A stretch of DNA of 50,228 bases. Source: Propionicicella superfundia DSM 22317 (GTDB lineage Bacteria; Actinomycetota; Actinomycetes; Propionibacteriales; Propionibacteriaceae). Of the stretch, positions 10,329 to 18,815 are shown piece after piece (the first letter of the stretch is position 1; the number at the start of each line of letters is the position of its first letter). A program made the position numbers and the translations under genes. The stretch spans positions 1-50,228 of the forward strand of contig NZ_AUIA01000027.1 of the NCBI RefSeq assembly GCF_000423465.1. Direction: 5' to 3'. The notes under the pieces are model-generated. The model was not told the DNA's origin and did not search any database. It worked only from the letters and a program-made list of their open reading frames with translations.

Positions 10329-10880
10329 TCAGGCCGAACGCCGCAGTCGTTGTTCGACGTCGCCCCGCAGCGTCGCGGCGTCCGTTCCCGCCGCGGTGAG
10401 GACGGCGTTCACGCGAGCGTCGTCGGCGCGGACGACGCCGAGCAGCAGGACGGCGGGATCGATCCCGTCGGCGTGGAGACGGATGGCCTCGCGCAGACTC
10501 AGCTCCAGCGCCTTCTTGGCCCCGTCGGTGAACCGCGGCCGGCCCCCTGCCCGGGGACGACCGGAGCCGCCGCCCGCGGCGTCGTCGAGCGCTCCTGGCC
10601 CGAAGGTCTCCTCCACCGAGGCGCGGACGGCGTCCAGGTCGATGCCCAGGGCGGCGAGCGCGGACGCGTCCAGCCCGCCTGCCGGTGTGCGACCGAGCTC
10701 GACGGCGACGACCTCCGGCGTGATCCCGTGGGCGGCGAGCACGTCGCGCACCGTCGATCCCGGCTCGGTGAGGGCCCACAGCAGGTGTGCGCAGCCGAAC
10801 GAGGGGGAGCCCGCGGCGCGGGCCGACTCCTCCGCCGCCTTCACCATGCGGCGGGCGTCCTTGGTGAACCTCTCGAACAT
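10329..10880 (-). CDS. Clp_N (ClpC/ClpA N-terminal) domain protein without AAA+ modules
   Basis: 183 aa. Two ClpA/B/C N-terminal repeats: residues 1-70 (MFERFTKDARRMVKAAEESAR ... FGCAHLLWALTE) and about 118-180 (FTDGAKKALELSLREAIRLHADGIDPAVLLLGVV). These bind adaptors or substrates in Clp chaperones. The ATPase modules are absent, so it cannot unfold proteins itself and may compete with or adapt for ClpC. The two repeats are separated by a Gly/Arg-rich linker. It starts 1 bp after the stop of the small HTH gene and must be co-transcribed with it from the palindrome-containing promoter at 11107-11150. Pairs of Clp_N and small HTH genes recur in actinomycetes. Confidence 0.87.
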   Translation of the reverse strand: MFERFTKDARRMVKAAEESARAAGSPSFGCAHLLWALTEPGSTVRDVLAAHGITPEVVAVELGRTPAGGLDASALAALGIDLDAVRASVEETFGPGALDDAAGGGSGRPRAGGRPRFTDGAKKALELSLREAIRLHADGIDPAVLLLGVVRADDARVNAVLTAAGTDAATLRGDVEQRLRRSA

Positions 10881-10881
10881 G

Positions 10882-11103
10882 TCAGTTCCTCCCGTGGTGT
10901 TTGCGATGGACGGCCTGCTTGGTGACCCCGAGCTGCTCGGCGATCTCCTGCCAGGACCAGCCGAGCGCCCTGGCGTGGTCCACCTGCAGCGCCTCCAGGC
11001 GCTCGAGCAGGATGCGCAGGGATGCCACGGCGCGCAGCCCGACGGCGGGGTCGGCATTGCCGAGGTCCCCGGCCAGCCGGGTGGCGGATGCGATGTCGGA
11101 CAT
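10882..11103 (-). CDS. Small helix-turn-helix DNA-binding protein
   Basis: 73 aa. The N-terminal half is helical (ASLRILLERLEALQVDHARALG). The C-terminal half is a recognisable HTH, WSWQEIAEQLGVTKQAVHRKHHGR (about 47-70), of the sigma-70 region 4 or MerR-like recognition type. It starts with ATG, only 6 bp after a TATATT -10, so the mRNA is probably leaderless. The promoter is covered by two palindromes, which makes autorepression by this protein the simplest hypothesis. It is translated just before the Clp_N gene. The target and the inducing signal are unknown; a proteostasis role would fit the partner. Confidence 0.83.
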   Translation of the reverse strand: MSDIASATRLAGDLGNADPAVGLRAVASLRILLERLEALQVDHARALGWSWQEIAEQLGVTKQAVHRKHHGRN

Positions 11104-11106
11104 AGC

Positions 11107-11150
11107 GTCAATATATGTTGACGACCCGTCCGGCGTCAACACATGTTGAC
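11107..11150 (-). promoter_or_regulatory. Leaderless promoter covered by twin GTCAAC...GTTGAC operators
   Basis: Reading leftward: TTGACG -35 (11134-11139), 18-bp spacer, TATATT -10 (11110-11115), 6 bp, ATG. Two 16-bp palindromes overlap it: GTCAACACATGTTGAC (11135-11150) on the -35 and GTCAATATATGTTGAC (11107-11122) on the -10. Their centres are 28 bp apart. Confidence 0.75.
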
Positions 11151-11204
11151 GAGAGATTCGCGTTCGGCGGCCAGTGCGCGCTCAGCGCGCGAACGCGCGC
11201 CCGG

Positions 11205-11846
11205 TCACGCGGACGCGGTGCCTGCGTCCGACGCGCCGGCCTCGGCCTCACGGACGCGTGCCTCGAACGCCCGCAGCGCGTCGCGCGCCGCCTGCTCCGG
11301 GTCGATGCCGGAGGCCTGCGCCCGGGCGACGAGCGCGAGGAACTGCTCCCCCACCGCCTCGGCCGTCACCGGCTCGTCGGGCAGGTCGACACCGACGCCG
11401 TGCCAGCGGGCGCGGGAGACCACCTTGGTCATGCGAGTGAGGGCCGACAGCCGCTCGGGAATGCCGTCGAGGGCAGACGTCCGCCCCTTCTCGGCACGCT
11501 TGGCCGCCTCCCACGACGCCATCATGTCGGCGGGGACGTCGGCGTCGGCGAACACGTACGGGTGCCGCGCGACGAGCTTGTCGGCGATGCGGCCCGCGAC
11601 GTCCTCGATGTCGAAACGCCCCTCCTCCGCGGCGATCTCGGCATGGAAGACCACCTGCAGCAACAGGTCGCCGAGCTCTTCGCTCAGCGCCGCGTCACCG
11701 CCGGTCTCGATCGCCTCGACGACTTCGAGCGTCTCCTCCACGAGATAGGCGACGAGGCTGCGGTGGGTCTGCTCGGCATCCCAGGGGCAGCCCGCGCGCA
11801 GGGCGTGCATGACGCCCACCAGCCTGTCGAGCTGGGGATGGCTCAC
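11205..11846 (-). CDS. mazG: MazG family nucleotide pyrophosphohydrolase
   Basis: 213 aa. MazG hydrolyses NTPs and dNTPs, including damaged ones, to the monophosphates. The metal-binding EExxE...ExxD core is clear: LVEETLEVVEAIE followed by LSEELGDLLLQVVFHAEIA (about 52-88). So are VMHALRAGCPWDAEQTHRSL near the N-terminus and the HPYVFADADV segment. One MazG domain is seen, followed by an Ala/Glu-rich C-terminal tail. The GTG at 11846 overlaps the stop of the SurA_N lipoprotein (GTGA) and begins at the family-typical SHPQLDRLVGVM. The order mfd, lipoprotein, mazG on one strand is the conserved actinobacterial arrangement. Confidence 0.93.
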   Translation of the reverse strand: MSHPQLDRLVGVMHALRAGCPWDAEQTHRSLVAYLVEETLEVVEAIETGGDAALSEELGDLLLQVVFHAEIAAEEGRFDIEDVAGRIADKLVARHPYVFADADVPADMMASWEAAKRAEKGRTSALDGIPERLSALTRMTKVVSRARWHGVGVDLPDEPVTAEAVGEQFLALVARAQASGIDPEQAARDALRAFEARVREAEAGASDAGTASA

Positions 11847-12346
11847 GACGTGTGCAGCGTCGACAACGAGGTGCTGCCCGTCACGAGGGTCGAGTCGGCC
11901 GCGTTCCACGTGACGCCGTAGCGCGGGTTGAGGACGACGTCGTACTCCTGGAGCGACTCGGTGCTGGTGATCTGCTTGGCGATCAGGCTCGTGCGGATCA
12001 CGCGGCGCTCGAACGCCTTCGCCACCGCGTCGTCGCCCAGTTGCTGGAAGATCGCATCGGTGCCGACGAGTGCCTCGATGTCGGCCTCGGAGACCGCGAC
12101 ATCGCGGTCGGCGGCGTACTGCTCGGCCACCGCCGACGCGGCGAACACCTGCAGGATCGTCGTGTTCTGAACCTGGTACTCGGTCCTCTCACCGATGAGG
12201 GCGATCACCTCGTCGATCTCGCTCGTGCCGATCGTCTGGTCCCCGACACGGACGCCGACGTTGGCCGCCGGCGGCGTCGAGCAGCCGGTGAGCAGGAGCA
12301 GGCCGGCGATCACGGCCACGATCACGGAACGGAGCTTCACGGTCAT
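11843..12346 (-). CDS. SurA N-terminal-like lipoprotein
   Basis: 167 aa. Lipoprotein signal peptide with lipobox LLTGC (Cys22), so it is anchored on the outer face of the membrane. The rest resembles the SurA N-terminal chaperone domain (VGDQTIGTSEIDEVIALIGERTEYQV ... VAVSEADIEALV). The C-terminal tail (LNPRYGVTWNAADSTLV) is the short motif these actinobacterial proteins share. No peptidyl-prolyl isomerase domain follows. A likely extracytoplasmic folding factor, unproven. The ATG at 12346 has AAGGA upstream. It sits between mfd and mazG and overlaps mazG by 4 bp; no promoter is obvious in the 146 bp separating it from mfd. Confidence 0.87.
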   Translation of the reverse strand: MTVKLRSVIVAVIAGLLLLTGCSTPPAANVGVRVGDQTIGTSEIDEVIALIGERTEYQVQNTTILQVFAASAVAEQYAADRDVAVSEADIEALVGTDAIFQQLGDDAVAKAFERRVIRTSLIAKQITSTESLQEYDVVLNPRYGVTWNAADSTLVTGSTSLSTLHTS

Positions 12347-12492
12347 CGACGTCCTTTTCAGCAGGTGCTTCCGCCGCCCAGCATATGGCCTCGGGAGCCC
12401 CGACCCGCCGCATGCGGCGCTCCCGGACCCGCGGGACGCCGGCGACTCGCCCGGCAGGACGCGCGTCCGCCGAGACACCGCGGCGGAGTGAC

Positions 12493-15400
12493 TCAGGCCG
12501 GCAGGAACAGGTCCGACACCACCCGGCCGCACCAGTCCAGCAGCGCGAGACCCGTCACCGGGGACGACGGGATGCCCGACGTGCGCGGCGCGGGGATGAG
12601 CACGGCGTCCATCGCGGCCCGAACCTGGGCACCGGGATACAGCCGCTGCATCCGGACCCTGCGCGAGTCGGCCATCGCGACAGGCCCGAAACGGATCGCC
12701 TGCCCGGCGACGATGACCTCGGTGAGACCCGCTCGACGCGCCAGCAGCCGGAAGTCGGCGACGGCCAGCAGGGCCCGGACGGGCTCCGGCGGCTCGCCGT
12801 ACCGATCCTGCAGCTCCGCACGGACGGCGTCCAGCTCGGCAGGGGTCCGCACCTCGGCGATCCGCTTGTACATCTCCAGCCGCAACCGCTCCGACTCGAT
12901 GTACGGCACCGGCAGATGCGCGGTCACGGGCAGTTCGATCCGCAGCTCCGGCTCGGGCTCGACGTCCTCGCCGCGGAACTCGGCGACGGCCTCCCCCACC
13001 AGCCGCAGGTACAGGTCGAAGCCGACGTCGGCGATGTGGCCGGACTGCTCCCCGCCCAGCAGATTGCCGGCGCCGCGGATCTCCAGATCCTTCATCGCGA
13101 TCTGCATGCCGGCGCCCAGGTCGGTGTGGGCGGCCATCGTGGCCAGGCGATCGTGCGCGGTCTCGGTGAGCGGCTTGTCGGGCGGGTAGAGGAAATACGC
13201 ATACCCGCGCTCGCGGCCCCGCCCGACGCGTCCGCGCAACTGGTGCAACTGGGACAGGCCGAACCGGTCGGCCCGGTCGATGAGCAGAGTATTGGCCGTC
13301 GAGATGTCCAGACCGGCCTCGACGATGGTCGTGCACACCAGGACGTCGGCGCGGCGCTCCCAGAAGTCGACCATGACCTTCTCCAGCCTCGCCTCCCCCA
13401 TCTGCCCGTGGGCGACGGCGACGCGCGCGTCGGGGACGAGCGTCTGAAGCCGCGTGGCGACCTTCTCGATGCTGCTCACGCGGTTGTGGATGAAGAAGAC
13501 CTGTCCCTCGCGGGCGAGTTCGCGCCGGATCGCGGCGGTGACCTGCGCCTCGTCGTACGGCCCGGCGAACGTGAGGACCGGGTGCCGCTCCTCGGGAGGC
13601 GTGGCGATGACGCTCAGCTCGCGAATGCCGGTGACGGCCATCTCCAGCGTCCGTGGAATCGGCGTCGCGGACATCGCGAGCACATCCACGTTCAGCCGCA
13701 GCTTCTTCAGCGCCTCCTTGTGCTCGACGCCGAATCGCTGCTCCTCGTCGATGATGACGAGGCCGAGGTCCTTGAACGCGATCTCGGGGCTGAGCAGCCG
13801 GTGGGTGCCGACGACGACGTCCACCGCGCCCGTCGCGAGGCCGTCGACGGTCGCCTTCGCCTCCGCCGCGCTCTGGAACCGGCTGAGCGGCGCCACGTTG
13901 ATGGGGAAACCCGCATACCGGTCGGCGAATGTCTGGTGGTGCTGCTGGACGAGCAGTGTCGTCGGCACGAGCACGGCGACCTGCTTGCCGTCCTGCACGG
14001 CCTTGAACGCCGCCCGGACCGCGATCTCGGTCTTGCCGTACCCGACATCGCCGCAGATCAGCCGGTCCATGGGGACGACCTGCTCCATGTCGGTCTTGAC
14101 CTCGTCGATGGCCGACAACTGGTCGGGTGTCTCGACATGGCTGAAGCTGTCCTCGAGCTCCTGCTGCCACACCGTGTCCGGCGAGAACGCATGCCCGCGC
14201 GACGCCTGGCGTGCCGCGTACAGCTTGATGAGCTCGGCGGCGATCTCGCGGACGGCCTTCCGCGCGCGGCTCTTGCGCTTCGACCAGTCGCCGCCGCCGA
14301 GCCGGTCCAGCGACGGGTTCTCGCCGCCGACGTAGCGGGTGATCTGGTCGAGCTGGTCCATCGGAAGGTACAGGCGATCGCCGGGCTGACCGCGTTTGGA
14401 CGGCGCGAACTCGATCACCAGGTATTCCCGTGTCGAGCCCTGCACGTCCCGCTGCACCATCTCGACGTACCGGCCGACACCGTGCACCTGGTGGACGACG
14501 GGGTCGCCGTCGGCGAGTTCGAGCGGATCGATCTGGTTGCGGCGACGCGCCGGGAGCTTGCGGCCGCCCCGGTCGGGATCGCGGCGTCCGGTCAGGTCGC
14601 CCGACGACAGCAGGGCGAATCTCCCCTCGGGGGCGAGCAGCCCGTGCCGCACCTCGGCGACCAGGATGTTGACGACGCCCGGGACGATCTCGGCCTGCCG
14701 CGCGACGGGCACCCCGGCTTCCCCGAGCACCTCGGCGAGACGCTTCGCGAGGCCTTCGGTCTCCGCCGCGAGCACGACGTCCCACCGGTCGGCGAGGTGC
14801 GTCGTGATCGCTGCCAGCGCCGCGTCGGTGCCTGCGATCGTCTCCACGGGCGAGAATCCCGTCGAGGCGGACTCCACCTGGCTCCCCAAGGACACCTCGG
14901 AGAGATCGACCACCTCGCCGTCCTCGGCGACCAGCGGGCTGCCCGCCGCGACGTCGGGGCCGGCGCTGAACGGGGACAGCCCCCACCACGACTGGCCGCG
15001 ATCGAGGGCGCGCCGCCGAACCTGGGCGAGCGTCCGGTACGCCGACCCGGCCAGGTCGACCGGTGCCGTGCCGCCCTCGGCGGCCGCCGTCCACGCGGCG
15101 TGGAGGAACTCGGCGGACGTCTCGGCGAGCTCGATCGCCCGGGCACGGACGGCCTCGGGCTCGGCGACCAGCACGAGCGCGTCGCCGGGCAGCACGTCGA
15201 CCAGGAGTTCGAGCCGGTCGACGAGGACGGCCGACAAGGACTCCATGCCGTCGACCGCGTGGCCCTCGGCGATCCGGTCGCACATCTCGACGAGCGCGGC
15301 GGGCATGCCGTCCGTGTCGGCCAGCGTCCGCGCTCGGGCGCGCACCTGCGGCGTGAGGAGCAGTTCGCGGCACGGGTAAGCGATGACCCGGTCGAGCGGC

Positions 15401-16071
15401 TCGTCGAACGACCGCTGATCGGCGACGGCGAAGTGCCGCAGTCCCTCCAGGGTGTCGCCGAAGAAGTCGGCCCGGAGCGGGTGTTCCTCGGTGGGCGGGA
15501 ACACGTCGATGATGCCGCCGCGGACGGCGAACTCGCCGCGGCGCTGGACGAGGTCGACCCGGACGTACGCGGCGTCCACGAGGCTGCGCGCGACGTCGGC
15601 GAGATCGTAGTCGCCGCCGGCGACCAGCTCGACGGGACGCAGGTCGCCGAGCCCCGCGACCTGCGGCTGCAGCAGCGACCGGACCGGTGCGACGACCACC
15701 CGCGGGGCGGGCAGCTCGGAGGTGCCGGCGAAGCGGCGCAGCACGGCCAGCCGGCGCCCCACGGTGTCGGAGCGGGGGCTCAGCCGCTCGTGCGGCAGCG
15801 TCTCCCACGCCGGGTAGTACGCCACGGCGTCCTCGCCCAGCAGCGACGCGATCTCGGCGGTCTGCGCCTCGGCCTCGCGGTAGGTGGCGCAGACCAGCAG
15901 CAGGGTGCGGCCGGTCTCTCGGGCCAGGGTCGCCGTCACGAAGGGACGCATGGCGGCCGGCCCTGCGAGGTCGAAGGTGCGCGTCGCGGCGTGATCGGCG
16001 ACGGCCTGCCGCAGGTTCGGCTGCTCCCCGATGCGCGCCAGCACGGCGGACACGAGCGGATCGGGTGTCAT
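12493..16071 (-). CDS. mfd: Transcription-repair coupling factor
   Basis: 1192 aa, full length. Mfd removes stalled RNA polymerase at DNA lesions and recruits UvrA. Domain order: UvrB-homology region (to about 330), CarD-like RNA-polymerase-interacting domain (about 510-580, DPVVHQVHGVGRYVEM), superfamily-2 helicase with Walker A GDVGYGKTE (about 675) and DEEQRFG Walker B (about 775), motif VI region QLRGRVGRGRERGYAY, and C-terminal TRCF domain (about 1040-1140). The ATG at 16071 is chosen because GGAAAGAG precedes it; an upstream ATG at 16131 lacks one. Synteny (pth, rplY, prs, glmU upstream; lipoprotein and mazG downstream) agrees. Confidence 0.98.
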   Translation of the reverse strand: MTPDPLVSAVLARIGEQPNLRQAVADHAATRTFDLAGPAAMRPFVTATLARETGRTLLLVCATYREAEAQTAEIASLLGEDAVAYYPAWETLPHERLSPRSDTVGRRLAVLRRFAGTSELPAPRVVVAPVRSLLQPQVAGLGDLRPVELVAGGDYDLADVARSLVDAAYVRVDLVQRRGEFAVRGGIIDVFPPTEEHPLRADFFGDTLEGLRHFAVADQRSFDEPLDRVIAYPCRELLLTPQVRARARTLADTDGMPAALVEMCDRIAEGHAVDGMESLSAVLVDRLELLVDVLPGDALVLVAEPEAVRARAIELAETSAEFLHAAWTAAAEGGTAPVDLAGSAYRTLAQVRRRALDRGQSWWGLSPFSAGPDVAAGSPLVAEDGEVVDLSEVSLGSQVESASTGFSPVETIAGTDAALAAITTHLADRWDVVLAAETEGLAKRLAEVLGEAGVPVARQAEIVPGVVNILVAEVRHGLLAPEGRFALLSSGDLTGRRDPDRGGRKLPARRRNQIDPLELADGDPVVHQVHGVGRYVEMVQRDVQGSTREYLVIEFAPSKRGQPGDRLYLPMDQLDQITRYVGGENPSLDRLGGGDWSKRKSRARKAVREIAAELIKLYAARQASRGHAFSPDTVWQQELEDSFSHVETPDQLSAIDEVKTDMEQVVPMDRLICGDVGYGKTEIAVRAAFKAVQDGKQVAVLVPTTLLVQQHHQTFADRYAGFPINVAPLSRFQSAAEAKATVDGLATGAVDVVVGTHRLLSPEIAFKDLGLVIIDEEQRFGVEHKEALKKLRLNVDVLAMSATPIPRTLEMAVTGIRELSVIATPPEERHPVLTFAGPYDEAQVTAAIRRELAREGQVFFIHNRVSSIEKVATRLQTLVPDARVAVAHGQMGEARLEKVMVDFWERRADVLVCTTIVEAGLDISTANTLLIDRADRFGLSQLHQLRGRVGRGRERGYAYFLYPPDKPLTETAHDRLATMAAHTDLGAGMQIAMKDLEIRGAGNLLGGEQSGHIADVGFDLYLRLVGEAVAEFRGEDVEPEPELRIELPVTAHLPVPYIESERLRLEMYKRIAEVRTPAELDAVRAELQDRYGEPPEPVRALLAVADFRLLARRAGLTEVIVAGQAIRFGPVAMADSRRVRMQRLYPGAQVRAAMDAVLIPAPRTSGIPSSPVTGLALLDWCGRVVSDLFLPA

Positions 16072-16189
16072 GGAGTCTCTTTCCGGAGGGTTCACGGGCG
16101 CCGGCGCAGCGGCGTCGGTCCCGGCCGGCACGGGCCGGACCGTGCCCCAGTATGCACCTCCGCGCCGAGCGGGAGGCCGGACGGCCGTG

Positions 16190-16789
16190 TCAGGAGTTGA
16201 AGCGGTTCTGCGCGGTGGCGAGCCCGTCGAGCAGGAGCGCCTCCACGGCGTCGGCGGCGCGGTCCACGAGCTCGTCCAGGTCGGCGGTCAGCGCCTTCGG
16301 GAAGCCGGAGAGGACGAAGTCGGCCGGGTCCTGGCGTCCGGGCGGGCGGCCGATGCCGACGCGGACCCGGAGGAAGTCGCCGGTGCCGAGGGACGCCCGG
16401 ATGGACCGCAGCCCGTTGTGCCCGTTGTCGCCGCCACCGAGCTTGAGTCGCAGCCTGCCGAAGTCGAGGTCGAGCTCGTCGTGCACGACGACGATCCGTT
16501 CCGCCGGCACCTGGAAGTACTTCGCGGTCTTCCCGACCGCCAGGCCCGACTCGTTCATGAACGTCCGGGAGCGCACGAGGACGACCGTGTCGGCGTCCGC
16601 CCCGACGGCCCCGATCCCGGAGGGGGTGATCCGTGTCTGGCTGAGGTCGGCGCGCAGGCCCTTCCCACTGCTCCAGGTGGAGCGGGCACGGCGGGACAGT
16701 TCGGCGACCACCATCGCCCCGACGTTGTGCCGGTGGGACGCGTAGGTCGGGCCCGGATTACCGAGCCCGACCACAAGCCAGCGTGACAC
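16190..16789 (-). CDS. pth: Peptidyl-tRNA hydrolase
   Basis: 199 aa. Recycles peptidyl-tRNA released by stalled ribosomes. Signatures: WLVVGLGNPGPTYASHRHNVG at the start (catalytic His about 21), the FMNESG block, VVHDELDLDFGRLRLKLGGGDNGHNGLRSI, and the C-terminal VLSGFPKALTADLDELVDRA. The GTG at 16789 starts the canonical N-terminus. The gene follows rplY by 7 bp on the same strand, the standard actinobacterial rplY-pth pair. 118 bp separate it from mfd downstream. Confidence 0.96.
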   Translation of the reverse strand: MSRWLVVGLGNPGPTYASHRHNVGAMVVAELSRRARSTWSSGKGLRADLSQTRITPSGIGAVGADADTVVLVRSRTFMNESGLAVGKTAKYFQVPAERIVVVHDELDLDFGRLRLKLGGGDNGHNGLRSIRASLGTGDFLRVRVGIGRPPGRQDPADFVLSGFPKALTADLDELVDRAADAVEALLLDGLATAQNRFNS

Positions 16790-16796
16790 GAACGGA

Positions 16797-17417
16797 CTAC
16801 TCCTCGGCTGCCTCGGCCTGCTCGCCCTCGGCCTCGGCACCCTCGCCCTCGGCGGCCTCGGCGACCGGCGCCTCGACGGCCGGCGCGTTCACCGACACCA
16901 TCAGGTCGTCGGGCGCGCCGTTGAACACGGCGCCCTCGGGAAGGGCCAGGTCCTTCGCGAACACCTGCGCCCCGATCAGCAGGCCGGCGACGCTGACCTC
17001 GATCTGGGCCGGGATGTTGGTCGCCTCGACCTCCAACGCGATGGTCTGCTGGTCGGCCACGACGACGGCCGAGGCATCGCCCGGCTCGCCGACGACGATC
17101 AGCGGCACCTCGACGGTGACCTTCTCACCGCGCCTGACGATGATGAGGTCGATGTGCTCGATGGTGTCCCTGACCGGGTCGCGCTGGATCTGCTTCGGCA
17201 GCGCGAGCTGCTCGTCGCCACCGTCCACCTCGATGGACATCAGCGCGTTCGCGACACGCATCGCGAGCTGGGTCTCATGTCCCGGCAGACTGATGTGCAC
17301 GGGATCAGCGCCGTGACCGTACATCACGGCGGGAACGCGGCCTGCACGCCGCAGGCGACGGGAAGCGCCCTTGCCGAACTCGGTGCGGGATTGGGCGGCA
17401 AGCTTGACCTCTGACAC
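16797..17417 (-). CDS. rplY: 50S ribosomal protein L25/general stress protein Ctc
   Basis: 206 aa, the long two-domain CTC form. The N-terminal L25 5S-rRNA-binding domain (about 1-90, with EFGKGASRRLRRAGRVPAVMYG) is followed by the TL5-type beta domain (about 95-180) and an acidic Ala/Glu-rich tail. It binds 5S rRNA in the central protuberance of the ribosome. The GTG at 17417 follows GAGGAG at good distance and gives the usual SEVKLAAQSRTEFGKG beginning. It is separated from the upstream prs gene by 420 bp containing two 76-bp elements, so it should have its own promoter. Confidence 0.96.
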   Translation of the reverse strand: MSEVKLAAQSRTEFGKGASRRLRRAGRVPAVMYGHGADPVHISLPGHETQLAMRVANALMSIEVDGGDEQLALPKQIQRDPVRDTIEHIDLIIVRRGEKVTVEVPLIVVGEPGDASAVVVADQQTIALEVEATNIPAQIEVSVAGLLIGAQVFAKDLALPEGAVFNGAPDDLMVSVNAPAVEAPVAEAAEGEGAEAEGEQAEAAEE

Positions 17418-17589
17418 GAACTCTCCTCTTCGACCATGTCTACGCAGGCGCTCGCCGAGGAGGTCCTTGTCGATCACGGGCAAAGCCCCTCGCCGAGGCA
17501 ACTTTCGAAAGATTACCCGAATCCCCGCGTGCCGCGCGAATCGCCGTCGATCCCGCGCACCGCGGCGCCATGCGAACCGCGTCTGCGGC

Positions 17590-17795
17590 GTGACATTTCG
17601 CGCGCGGAACGGCCCGCGGGGCCGTCCCGGGCCGTCTTCGCCGGCGCGAAGGGACGGAATGTCACGCGGAAGAGCTGTGCTGCCGCCAGGGCGGCGACGC
17701 CCGCCCGCGGCCAGCCGCTGTGACATTCCGCGCGCGCACGCACCGATGGCCGCGTGACAGGGCGCCTCGGCGCACGCGACGGGCCGGAATGTCAC
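17590..17795. repeat. Locus B: two GTGAC-N66-GTCAC elements
   Basis: Elements at 17590-17665 and 17720-17795, each exactly 76 bp. The second has 15-bp perfect inverted ends, CGCTGTGACATTCCG and CGGAATGTCACAGCG. The first has GTGACATT/AATGTCAC ends and the interior hairpin ACGGCCC/GGGCCGT. The interiors share little with each other or with arrays A and C. They occupy the 420-bp gap between rplY (start 17417) and prs (stop 17838), in which no gene is seen. Confidence 0.9.
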
Positions 17796-17837
17796 AGCGC
17801 GGGGAGACGGGTGCCGCGGCCGTCCGCGGCGGAATGC

Positions 17838-18815
17838 TCAGTTGTTGTTGTTGAAGAGTTGGGCGACCGAGCCGTCCTCGAACACCTGCATGATCGCCTT
17901 CGCGATGAGGGGTGCGATGGACAGCACTGTGAGCTGCCGGATGTGGAGGTCGTCGGCGATCGGCAGGGTGTTCGTCACGATCACCTCTTCGAACGCGGAC
18001 GCGTTCAGACGGTCGGCGGCCGGGCCGGACAGGATGGGGTGGGTCGCCGCGGCGATGACCCGCTTCGCGCCCATCTCCATCAGCACCTCGGCGGCCTGAC
18101 AGATGGTTCCGGCCGTGTCGATCATGTCGTCGACCAGCAGGCAGGTGCGCCCCGCGACATCGCCGACGACCTCGCTCACGGCGACCTCGTTGGCCTTGCT
18201 CGGGTCGCGTCGCTTGTGGATGATCGCGAGCGGGGCGCCGAGGCGGTCGGTCCACGAGTCGGCGAGGCGGACGCGTCCGGCATCGGGCGACACGACCGTC
18301 ATCTCGTCCAGGCTGTACTTCTCCTGGACGTAGGGCGCCAGCACCGGCATCGCGAAGAGATGGTCGAGGGGCCCGTCGAAGAAGCCCTGGATCTGGGCGG
18401 CGTGGAGGTCGAGCGACATCATCCGGTCGGCGCCGGCCGTCTTGTACAGGTCGGCGATGAGCCTGGCGGAGATGGGTTCGCGGCCGAGGTGTTTCTTGTC
18501 CTGCCGCGAGTACGGGTAGAAGGGGACGACGACGGTGATGCGGTTCGCGGATGCCCGTTTGAGGGCGTCCACCATGATGAGGTGCTCCATGAGCCACTCG
18601 TTGAGGGGTGCCGGGTGACACTGGATGACGAACGCGTCGGAGCCGCGGACCGACTCCTCGTAGCGGACGTAGATCTCGGAGTTCGCGTAGGTCAACGCGC
18701 GGGTGGGGACGAGCTCGACACCCATCAGCTCGGCGACCTCCTGGGCCAGGTCCGGGTAGGCCCGCCCCGAGAAGAGCATGAGCTGCTTCTCGTACGGCCG
18801 CTTGATTCCGGTCAC
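17838..18815 (-). CDS. prs: Ribose-phosphate pyrophosphokinase (PRPP synthetase)
   Basis: 325 aa. Makes PRPP from ribose 5-phosphate and ATP for purine, pyrimidine, His and Trp synthesis. Signatures: FSGRAYPDLAQEVAELMG, PYSRQDKKHLGREPISA (ATP and flexible-loop region), DLHAAQIQGFF, VVSPDAGRVRLAD, and the PRPP-binding loop CLLVDDMIDTAGT. It ends in four Asn residues encoded by an AAC/AAT run. The GTG at 18815 overlaps the glmU stop by 4 bp, the conserved glmU-prs coupling of actinomycetes. The first 10 residues precede the usual LMLFSGRA start by a short family-typical extension. Confidence 0.97.
   Translation of the reverse strand: MTGIKRPYEKQLMLFSGRAYPDLAQEVAELMGVELVPTRALTYANSEIYVRYEESVRGSDAFVIQCHPAPLNEWLMEHLIMVDALKRASANRITVVVPFYPYSRQDKKHLGREPISARLIADLYKTAGADRMMSLDLHAAQIQGFFDGPLDHLFAMPVLAPYVQEKYSLDEMTVVSPDAGRVRLADSWTDRLGAPLAIIHKRRDPSKANEVAVSEVVGDVAGRTCLLVDDMIDTAGTICQAAEVLMEMGAKRVIAAATHPILSGPAADRLNASAFEEVIVTNTLPIADDLHIRQLTVLSIAPLIAKAIMQVFEDGSVAQLFNNNN

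Noticed and set aside
12385-16200. Long plus-strand open frame opposite mfd
   Set aside because: Antisense shadow of mfd with no domain similarity. The mfd frame is complete and conserved.
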